DNA of 10,348 nucleotides from the NCBI GenBank assembly GCA_041743835.1, contig JBGTLW010000332.1, forward strand, positions 1-10,348, given 5' to 3'. Positions 1-6,500 of this stretch are shown piece after piece. The stretch is from JBGTLW01 sp041743835 (GTDB lineage Bacteria; Planctomycetota; Phycisphaerae; Phycisphaerales; Phycisphaeraceae). The notes below the pieces were generated by a model. It was not told the DNA's origin. It was given only the letters and a program-made list of their open reading frames with translations, and made no database searches. The position numbers and the translations under genes were made by a program. Numbering within the stretch: position 1 is the first letter of the stretch; every line of letters begins with the position of its first letter.

Positions 1-290
1 GGGGTGGCCTCGGGCGCAGACGCGGGCTCGCTACGACCCGCCGCAGCCTTGAGCCTCGCGTCTTGCTCGGCCTTGGCGCGGGCCTCCCGCTCCACCCGCC
101 GGGCTTCACCCGCTTCGGGATTGATGAGCTGGTAATACACATACGGCACAGAAGTCCCGCCGATCACCAGCACGTGCAGCACCAGCGCCAGCACCGCGAA
201 ACGGATCACCGGCGTCTGCGTGAAACCCGCGACAAGCTTCTCGGGGGCCATGCGTTGCAATTCTTTGTCATCAATCAAGGGCTGGTTCAT
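1..290 (-). CDS. TonB/TolA-like single-pass energy transducer (3' partial)
   Basis: The frame opens with ATG at 288-290 and stays open to the window edge, showing 96 codons. After about 28 residues (MNQPLIDDKELQRMAPEKLV...) comes one hydrophobic segment, residues about 29-55 (VIRFAVLALVLHVLVIGG). It is followed by a charged, Ala-rich helical stretch (EARRVEREARAKAEQDARLK) and the start of an Ala/Pro/Ser-rich region. A short cytoplasmic N-terminus, one membrane helix carrying a His, then a charged Ala-rich or Pro-rich linker is the layout of TonB and TolA. TonB has SxxxH in its helix; here the matching positions read AxxxH. A GGGAG ribosome site lies five bases upstream. Its position after exbB-exbD-exbD supports the role. 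The C-terminal domain that would decide between TonB, TolA or something else lies outside the window. Confidence 0.65.
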   Translation of the reverse strand, partial: MNQPLIDDKELQRMAPEKLVAGFTQTPVIRFAVLALVLHVLVIGGTSVPYVYYQLINPEAGEARRVEREARAKAEQDARLKAAAGRSEPASAPEAT

Positions 291-295
291 CGTCG

Positions 296-300
296 CTCCC
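296..300 (-). promoter_or_regulatory. Ribosome binding site of the TonB/TolA-like gene
   Basis: Read on the minus strand, GGGAG precedes the ATG at 290 with a five-base spacer (CGACG). It decides the start of a gene cut by the window edge and shows that the gene can be translated independently of exbD. Confidence 0.6.
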
Positions 301-305
301 TGGCC

Positions 306-330
306 GGGGTTTCCGGGATTGGGGTTGGGG
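306..330 (+). other. G-quadruplex-type motif in the leader of the TonB/TolA-like gene
   Basis: Four G-runs on the + strand, at 306-309, 315-317, 321-324 and 327-330, are separated by loops of 5, 3 and 2 bases. This meets the common G3+N1-7 pattern. It lies 16-40 bases upstream of the ATG at 290 and on the template strand for that gene, so the mRNA carries C-runs instead. Any effect on transcription is speculative; G-runs are common in DNA of this GC content. Confidence 0.4.
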
Positions 331-394
331 TCAAACAATGGGTGTCTCTGCAAGGCTTTCTACAACCAACGCTCTCAGAACATGTATGAGAATG

Positions 395-487
395 GGGTGC
401 CATGGTCAACGAGCGCAGCGAGGCAGGCCATGCGTGACACCCATCTCGCGTCATCCATGGCCTGCGCTACGCTTGACCATGGCACCC
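395..487. repeat. Long inverted repeat made of two REP-like palindromes
   Basis: The arm at 395-432 and the arm at 456-487 are inverted copies. The outer 15 bases (395-409, gggtgccatggtcaa) pair perfectly with 473-487. Next, 413-420 pairs with 465-472 with one mismatch, and 424-432 pairs perfectly with 456-464. Three-base bulges at 410-412 and 421-423 are on the left arm only. The 23-base centre (433-455) can add a short TGAC/GTCA stem. Each arm is also partly self-complementary: it begins with CCATGG-type and ends with GGCCATG-type sequence, and the right arm has an inner GCG-CTA-CGC. Two inverted small palindromes around a spacer is the layout called REPIN. It begins 21 bases after the second exbD stop. 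No T-run follows on the minus strand, so it is not a classic terminator. It could stabilise the exbD mRNA end or separate expression of the last gene. Confidence 0.7.
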
Positions 488-508
488 AGCCCCATCTCGT
501 ACACCTTC

Positions 509-940
509 TCACGGCGCGGGGCTTCCTTCTTCTCCGATCGCGCCAATCACGCCCCCCGCCTTGGCGATCGCGTTGATCACCGGCTCATACACACTCTTCG
601 TCGCTCGGCGGTCCACCTTCAGATGGACGACCCGCTGCTCGGGCTTCTCCAACCCATCGAGCAACGCAAGCACTTCCCACTCGATCTGCTCCGCCGAATC
701 GCGGGCCTCGCCGTTGACCCAGTAGCCGTTGTCTTCATCAATCACCACGAGGATGCGCGGCGTCTGCAAGACCTCCACATCCACCGACCGCGCCAGCTCC
801 AGCTCCACCGGCGGCTCCTTCGTGAAGTTGGAGGTGATGATGAAGAAGATGATCAGCAGGAACGCGATGTCGCCCATGCTCGCCAGCGGCACGACCACCC
901 CGAGCCGCCGCTTCTTGCGTTGTGAGATGCGTCGGCTCAT
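509..940 (-). CDS. exbD: ExbD/TolR-family protein, second copy
   Basis: This 143-residue paralogue of the preceding gene has a basic N-terminus (MSRRISQRKKRR), a membrane helix beginning at Asp24 (DIAFLLIIFFIITSNF) and a periplasmic domain with strands VDVEVLQTPRILVVI and VVHLKVDRR and a final helix YEPVINAIAKAG. The Asp aligns with the proton-carrying residue of the family, so both copies look functional. The periplasmic domains of the two copies are clearly diverged, while their membrane helices are almost identical. The ATG overlaps the upstream stop in an ATGA, and a weak GGTGG site lies three bases before it, so translation is probably coupled. Roughly equal amounts of the two proteins, and a mixed ExbD dimer inside the ExbB ring, are reasonable inferences. 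Confidence 0.92.
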   Translation of the reverse strand: MSRRISQRKKRRLGVVVPLASMGDIAFLLIIFFIITSNFTKEPPVELELARSVDVEVLQTPRILVVIDEDNGYWVNGEARDSAEQIEWEVLALLDGLEKPEQRVVHLKVDRRATKSVYEPVINAIAKAGGVIGAIGEEGSPAP

Positions 941-1389
941 CGGCCACCCCCGCCCCAGCCGCCGCCCTCTTCCGCGCGCTGCACGATGGTGACCTGTGCC
1001 CCGGCCCGGCTGATCGCGGTCATCGCCTGGTAATAGTCCTGGTAGGCCACGTTGTCCCGCGCTTCGAGCTGGACGATGCGGTCCACGGGGTTTTCGCGGC
1101 CCGGGAAGTTCAAGGCCGCGAGCATCTCACGCAGTTCATCGAAGCCCGCCACCGGCTTGTCGTTGAACAGGATGCCCCGGCCGTCGAGCTGGACGCTGGG
1201 CATCTCGTCCTTGGATTCTTCGCCCTCCTGGGCCGCGGGGATGTCGGTGATGAGGCCCTGGGGCTTGGTGAGGTTCGCGGTCACGATGAAGAAGATGATG
1301 AGCAGGAACGCGATATCGCTGAACGCCGCGAGCGAGGACTCGGGCGCGCGGCGCTTGGTGCGGCGGGATTGGCGGGTGCGTCTAGACAT
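937..1389 (-). CDS. exbD: ExbD/TolR-family protein, first copy
   Basis: This 150-residue protein has a basic cytoplasmic N-terminus (MSRRTRQSRRTKRR), one membrane helix (DIAFLLIIFFIVTANL, residues 25-40) and a periplasmic domain. Asp25 at the start of the helix matches the conserved proton-carrying Asp of ExbD/TolR. The periplasmic part has the family pattern of a short strand (VQLDGRGILFNDKPV), a helix, a second strand (IVQLEARDNV), then a Y-x-x-x-x-x-A-M helix and a last strand (AQVTIVQRA). The C-terminus is an unusual Gly-rich tail (GGGWGGGGR). The start is supported by the MSRR shared with the next paralogue, although no clear Shine-Dalgarno site precedes it in the 61-base gap after exbB. 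Its stop overlaps the next gene's start as ATGA. It should pair with the ExbB-family channel. Confidence 0.92.
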   Translation of the reverse strand: MSRRTRQSRRTKRRAPESSLAAFSDIAFLLIIFFIVTANLTKPQGLITDIPAAQEGEESKDEMPSVQLDGRGILFNDKPVAGFDELREMLAALNFPGRENPVDRIVQLEARDNVAYQDYYQAMTAISRAGAQVTIVQRAEEGGGWGGGGR

Positions 1390-1450
1390 CGTCGTTCAAA
1401 TCAGCGGGGTATTCGTCGGTGCAGCCGATGCGGTCGATTCGTCGCGCGGG

Positions 1451-2116
1451 TCAGGCGACGACGGGCTTCTTCTTCGCGCCCTCGACCTCGGTGGCGACAA
1501 AGTCGAGCAGCTCCGCGCTGGCTTCCTCGATCTCCAGCTCCACGGCGTCGGCCTGCGTCGTGAAGTAGCTGTAGGGCACGACCGCCATCACCGCGATGAT
1601 GAGGCCCGCCGCGGTGGTGATCAGCGCCACCTTGATGCCCCCGGCGACGGCTTCGTTCGAGACGCCCGCGTTCATCATGCCATCGAAGGCGGTGATCATG
1701 CCCAGCACCGTGCCGGTCATCCCAAGCAGCGGCGAGATGTTGCCGATGGTCGCGAGCACGGGCAGCCGCTTCTCCACCGCCGACATCGCGTGCAGGGCGT
1801 AGTCATCCATCGATTTCTCCATGATTGCGGCCACGGATTCGGGGCGGTCGTTGATCGGGCGGTGCTTGGCGTAGGACTGGAGCCCCGCGAGCAGCACCGC
1901 CGACACCGCGCCGGGCGTTGCGGCGCACAGCCGCGCAGCCTCCGCGATGCGGTGCTCGCCCAAGAGGTCCAAGACCTGGGCTCGCAGCGCCCGCGTGTCG
2001 ATGTTCTTGTGCGATCGGAACGCGTAGAAGCGGTCGATCACCACCGCCACGCCGATGATGCTGCACACCATCAGCGGCCACATCATCCAACCACCTTCAA
2101 TTATGTATTTGAGCAT
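1451..2116 (-). CDS. exbB: MotA/TolQ/ExbB-family proton channel protein
   Basis: This 221-residue inner-membrane protein is the stator-channel subunit that, with ExbD, converts the proton gradient into movement of a periplasm-spanning partner. Three membrane segments are visible: residues about 11-30 (MMWPLMVCSIIGVAVVIDRF), about 118-145 around the family signature TIGNISPLLGMTGTVLGM, and about 160-185 (IKVALITTAAGLIIAVMAVV). The long cytoplasmic loop between the first two and the Thr-rich third helix are usual for the family, and the length fits ExbB/TolQ. The ATG start has an AAGGAAG ribosome site five bases upstream, and the gene begins inside the end of the PH-like gene. It is followed by two exbD genes, the normal partner arrangement. 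Sequence alone does not separate ExbB from TolQ here, so the symbol marks the family. It lacks the extra domains of flagellar MotA. Confidence 0.93.
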   Translation of the reverse strand: MLKYIIEGGWMMWPLMVCSIIGVAVVIDRFYAFRSHKNIDTRALRAQVLDLLGEHRIAEAARLCAATPGAVSAVLLAGLQSYAKHRPINDRPESVAAIMEKSMDDYALHAMSAVEKRLPVLATIGNISPLLGMTGTVLGMITAFDGMMNAGVSNEAVAGGIKVALITTAAGLIIAVMAVVPYSYFTTQADAVELEIEEASAELLDFVATEVEGAKKKPVVA

Positions 2117-2576
2117 CGGGTCTTCCTTGCTGGGTCATGTCCAAAAGTGCGGGATTTGCGGGTGCTATACGGGGGGTAGCTGGGGAACTTCCGGGGGGGG
2201 GCGAGCCGTTGTAGATCTGGGCCAATAGTTGGTACCCCGTGTCGGGGGGCAGGGTTAATGTCTGGAACACCTTGCGGTCATCGTCCGCCAGCGCGACGGC
2301 TCCGGTGACGTGGTTGTAGAAGGAGCCAAGCAGCCGGGCCTTGTCGTAGGTGCGCTGGTACGGGGCGTATCCCCACGCCCAGAGCGTCAACCCGCGCCCG
2401 CCAACCCACACCCACAACCGCGGGCGGTACAGCCAGAAGCCCGTGTCCACGCGCGTCCGTGTCAGCGCGACAAAGTGGACCGGCTCGGCGATCGAGTCAC
2501 GCAACGCCTGCGGCCAGGGTTGCGTGTCGATCGGCTGGGTCAGCGGCTTGGGCAGTTCGAGCGCACGCGCGGGCAT
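2097..2576 (-). CDS. Small PH-like domain protein of unknown function
   Basis: This 159-residue protein starts with ATG at 2576, 14 bases after the giant gene's stop, and ends with TGA at 2097-2099 inside exbB. I recognise no named family. Residues about 30-125 (from VHFVALTRTRVDTGFW to DTGYQLLAQIYN) look like a compact beta-rich fold ending in a helix: a Trp-rich strand pair (WLYRPRLWVWVGG), a SFYNHVTGAVAL hairpin, then a helix. This resembles small bacterial PH-like domains, but the match is by eye only. No signal peptide or membrane helix is obvious, so it may be cytoplasmic and sit near the motor. The tail after about residue 125 is Pro-rich, low in complexity and crosses a run of nine C, so its reading frame is less certain. 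AAGG directly abuts the ATG, leaving no normal Shine-Dalgarno spacing; translation may depend on coupling to the upstream gene. Confidence 0.75.
   Translation of the reverse strand: MPARALELPKPLTQPIDTQPWPQALRDSIAEPVHFVALTRTRVDTGFWLYRPRLWVWVGGRGLTLWAWGYAPYQRTYDKARLLGSFYNHVTGAVALADDDRKVFQTLTLPPDTGYQLLAQIYNGSPPPGSSPATPRIAPANPALLDMTQQGRPDAQIHN
2122..2128 (-). promoter_or_regulatory. Ribosome binding site of the exbB-family gene
   Basis: Read on the minus strand, AAGGAAG lies five bases before the ATG at 2116. It sits inside the last codons of the PH-like gene, which ends 17 bases past that ATG. This arrangement is typical of coupled translation and is the strongest ribosome site in the window. 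Confidence 0.75.
2193..2201 (-). repeat. Run of nine C in the PH-like gene
   Basis: Nine G on the + strand (nine C in the coding strand) encode three consecutive Pro codons near the C-terminus of the PH-like protein. Loss of one base would end the protein at a TAG at 2165-2167 with the tail SPPPEVPQLPPV. Gain of one base would give a longer unrelated tail. Runs of this length slip during replication and are also a common sequencing-error site. Confidence 0.8.
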
Positions 2577-2590
2577 CCTTGCATTATCCC

Positions 2591-3550
2591 TTATTGATCA
2601 AGGCGTGCGAAGGCCTCTTCGGTCAGCCGCCCACGCGCAAACTTCGCCCAACGGCTCTCGGGGAAGTCCCACGTCAGGTTCTTGAACATCCGGTACGCGT
2701 TGATCGTCGCATCCGGCACCCGCTGTTCGCCCTCGATAAGCTTCGTGTAGGAGTCGCCCGCCCAGTACATCGCCTCGGCTCGAAGGTCTTTGTCGGCCGC
2801 GGTATTATCGATCACCTTGCTGAAGGTTTTGACCGCGTCGAGGTAGCGCTCGGCCTGCATGTAGCACTGGGCCGAGAGCACGGTGGTCTTGTCAGCCAGG
2901 TCGTGATTGGGGAACCGCACGGCTAGCCGACCAAACACCTCGGCCGCGGTCTTGAACATATCGCGGCCCTGCATCAGGATCCGCTCGGATTCCACACGGT
3001 CGCCCGCGTCCGCCGCTGCTTTGGCCTGATCCTTCAGGTCGCGCCCCTTGGTCAGGAAGTACTGGCCGAGGCGGGCGATCGTCTCGGCGACCAGCTCGTG
3101 GTCCGGGTAGCGGTACGACAGCTTGACGTACTCCTCGCAGGCCTTGTCGATCTCACCCATCTTCTCGTAGGCCTGGGCCTTCTTGTACTGAGCCTTGGGC
3201 GCGTAGGGTGACTCGGGGTAGTTCGCGACGATCTCGGAGAAGCGGTTGACCGCTTCCAGGTAGAACTGCCGGGCGATCTCTTCGTTGGCTGCGTCTTTCG
3301 CAAACTCGATGGACAGGTTGGCGAGCAGGTAATCCGCCTGGGCACGGGCCTTGCTGTCGGGGTGGTCCCGGACCGCCTCTTCGAGCAGCTTCTTGCCCTG
3401 GTTGATGGATCGGCGGGCCTCGGACTCCTGCTCAAGATCGCGGTAACGCTTGGCGAGCTCGAAGTGGGCCTCTGCAATGGTGAACTGCGTCTGCACCGCC
3501 ATCTCGGGGTCCGCGAACCGCTTGGTGAACGCCAACACGTCGCCATCGGC
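2591..3550 (-). other. C-terminal BamD/YbgF-like TPR block of the giant protein
   Basis: The last 320 or so residues hold at least four TPR-like units. Examples are YPESPYAPKAQYKKAQAYEK followed by MGEIDKACEEYVKLSYRYPD, and FPNHDLADKTTVLSAQCYMQ followed by AERYLDAVKTFSKVI. The spaced YP/FP-x-S/H-x-x-A pattern is typical of the BamD and YbgF/CpoB group. CpoB binds TolA in the Tol-Pal system of proteobacteria, which makes this block a plausible contact for the TonB/TolA-like protein encoded downstream. That contact is an inference from family knowledge and gene order. The block ends RLTEEAFARLDQ just before the stop. Confidence 0.7.
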
Positions 3551-6500
3551 ACCCTTGAAGATGTCGAACGAGTGCTCGATGCGGTCGTCGGGGTTCTGGG
3601 GCGGGGCGTAGGCCAGCGTGACCTCATCGCCATACGCCACCGGCATCGTGTTGCCCTGGGGCTTGGCGTCTTCATCGGCGTAGGCAAGGTCCACCAGCCC
3701 CTTGAAAATACCCGAGTGCGAGAAGGTCTCGGTCAGCTCGACCTGATGTTCCTTGCCCGACGATGAGCGGACCGTGACCGCCAAGGTGTCTTTGTCGTCC
3801 GACGTGTTGCGCGAGGGGTGGATCACACGCAGGTAAGCGCTTTGCCCGACGAACAGGCCCTCGATCGGCGTCTGGTATCGGCGGTCCATCACGTCGAAGA
3901 AGTGGTCGCTTGTGAGCGAGGCGGAAGCGGTGAGCCAGCGCTCGGCCCCGGTGTTGTCGGTGAACTTGAAGCCGAGGTGGATCGTGTCGTCGCCCTTGAT
4001 GTTGAGCACACGGACGGCGGTGCCGGTCTCGTCTTCGAGGCTGGGCAGGGCGAACGATTTATCCGGCGTGTCGCCCATCTGCACGGGCACGTTCACGGTG
4101 AATCGGCCATCTTCGAGCGGGTCCACCGCGAACGGATCGCCGACCACCAGCATCTCCTTGTAGCCGGGGGGCAGGCCGGCACCAGCGCCGGCATTGCTGG
4201 GGCGTGTGCTTAGCCGAACCGTGCCCGCCACGCGGATATCAAACGCGGGGGCAGGCGCCGCGCCGTCACCCGCGGACGCTGCGGCAGCGGGCAAGGCGTC
4301 ACGAGCAGACTGAGCCTGCGCAAAAATCTCCAGGGTGGACTCGGGCGACTGCGCAACGTATGGGAACAGCACCTCCACAAACAGCGGCGCGTGGATCACC
4401 ACCGAGGCCCGCTGCTCCGCGCTGGCTAGTTCGGGGCGCACGGCGGTGAGGGTCCGGCGGACGGGCACTTCTTCTGCGGTCATGCCTTCCCTGCGTTGAC
4501 GGGCCTCGGCATCAAGCTCGGCAGTCAGCGCGTCGGCGGCCAGCGGCGCAGAGGTCGTGTCGTACACCCGGAGCTCCGGCGTCTTGTACCAGGCCTGCTC
4601 GACACGCGTCGAACGCATCCATGGCACGCCGGGATCGGTGTTCTCCTGATCCAGATACTCCAGCGTGATCTCATCATTGCCCGTGACCTTCAGCTCGCCC
4701 GGGCGTGTCGGCTCGGTATCGACCGGGAAGACCCGGCCCACGAACACGCCCGAGTGGATGTCGGTCTCCATCGCCTGCAGCGTGACGGGCTTGCCGTCGT
4801 AAAGCCGGGCGGTGAACTCCACGACATCCGGCTTGGCGGTCGTGTCGAGATCGGGGTCGTTGATGATGACGTGGATGACATCCCCGGCCTTGAACCGACG
4901 CATGGGGATGTAGCGGGGGACGCGTGTGCCATCGGCGGCCAATGTGTACTCGGCAAAGGCGGCGTTGATGGACCCGTTGGCGTAGGTCGCGGTGAGGTTG
5001 ACGTTGTGTCGATCCTTGCCGGGGGTGTTCACCACCGGATCGTTGTACGTGATGGTGATCAGATCGCCGGGCACGATCTCCAGCACCTGGTTACGGCGGA
5101 GCGCGAGGAAGTCTTCCTGCGTCGGGAGGATGGCCTGCCCGTCGCGGTTGTTCAGCGTAACCCTTGCGATGGCGGGTGCGCCGCCCTCGAAGTCGTCGAT
5201 CACCATGCGGAGCACGCGGGCGCGGTTGGCTGGGTCGAAGGCTATCTTGAATGCGTTGCCGCTGTCTTCCGCGGTGATCTTAGCCGGTGGCTGATAGATC
5301 GCCTCGCGGATCTCGGGCCGCTTCGTCATGTCGAACGTGTCATCGGGCACGACCGCCATGTAGGGCGGCTGGGGGATGTCCCACTCAAGCTCGAACTTTG
5401 GCGCAGCGTCCTTCGTGCCGACGACGAAGAGGTCGAAGGTGTGGACGCCCCGCTCCATCGACGCCTTGCACGACGTGGGTGTGACGGCCGCACGCGCCGT
5501 GTTTGCCACGCCGCGATTGACTTGCAGGAGCATGACCGTGTCCCCGCCGGGGCTCTTGTCGATGACGCGGAGGGTGCGGACCATCCGGCGGTCCTGAAAG
5601 AATGCCCCGCGGTAATGCGCGACATACAGGCCATTGGCCCCCAGTTGCACATCCTTGAGGACCGCCTCGTTGACAGGCTCGGCCAGAGACTTGATGCCAG
5701 CGACTTGTCCGCGCGAGCCCTCTGCCGATTCCAGCCGGCTGAGGAAGTTCACAAGCGTCGCTGGGGACAGCGCGTCCGCGGCCAGGGTTGGCGTTGCAAA
5801 CACCTCGCGCGTCAACGAGCCGTCCCACGGCGTGTGGTCCTTGGGGAAGCGCCCGATCGTCTTGAAGTCTTTGGCGTTGAAGGATGACTGGAGCGTGAAG
5901 CTCTTGATCTTCTGCCCCGGCACGTTTGCGACGACCCGCATCTCGCCAAGCGCCACGTTGTCGTTGAGGTCGATCGTGAAGGTCTTGGGCTTGCGGCCGT
6001 CGGCGAGCGCGGACCACGCGGGGTAGTCGCCCGGCGCGATCGCGTAGTTCGGCTCTGAGCCGTCGGCCGAATCCGAGGCGTAAGCCATCGGCTGCCCCGC
6101 TGTGGTCATCGCCGAGCCCTCGAAGATGCCCGAGTGTGTGTCGGTCTCGGTGAGCAGCAGCGAGCCGACGATGTCGCCGGAGCGTGCGCTGACCCGCACG
6201 GACACCTCATCGATGCCGTTGGTGAGCGACCGGTCTGCGTCGATGACGCGGATGTTGATCGGGTTGCCGGGCTTGACCTGCGTGCCGGCACGGACGGTCG
6301 AAAGCGCGACCTGTTCGGGTTCGGCTTCGACCGACTCGCCGATGCGGGCGCGGATCGCATCTTCGATCCGCTGCTTCTCGATCTCCTCGCGCGACAGGAT
6401 CTGGCCGGACGACGCGTAGAGCTCGGCATCCGACGCGACCGTCAACGCCTGGGGCCGGCTCAGCGTGATGTTGTTCGCGGTCTTGTAGCGGTCGGAGAAG

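Noticed and set aside
320..394. Promoter for the TonB/TolA-like gene
   Set aside because: I looked for -35/-10 pairs on the minus strand; candidates such as TTGCAG or TTGGTT lack a convincing partner at 16-18 bases.
395..487. Rho-independent terminator
   Set aside because: The stem is strong but long and bulged, and no T-run follows on either strand.
338..925. 195-codon open frame on the + strand across the 291-508 gap
   Set aside because: Most of it is antisense to the second exbD, and its start lies in the repeat region. The product is Arg/His-rich and unconvincing.
1390..1450. Small gene or regulatory element between exbB and the first exbD
   Set aside because: The 61 bases show no ribosome site, hairpin or open frame that I can support.
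1052..2179. 375-codon open frame on the + strand
   Set aside because: It runs antisense across exbB and exbD, and its translation is Arg/His/Gly-rich without domain character. It is a shadow of high-GC codon use.
2171..2201. Second G-quadruplex motif on the + strand
   Set aside because: The G-runs fit the pattern only if the nine-G run is split in two. They are explained by Pro codons in the PH-like gene, so the run is reported only as a slippage site.
4496..5887. 463-codon open frame on the + strand
   Set aside because: It is fully antisense to the giant gene, whose frame has clear domain repeats. The + strand product shows no recognisable motif or ribosome site.
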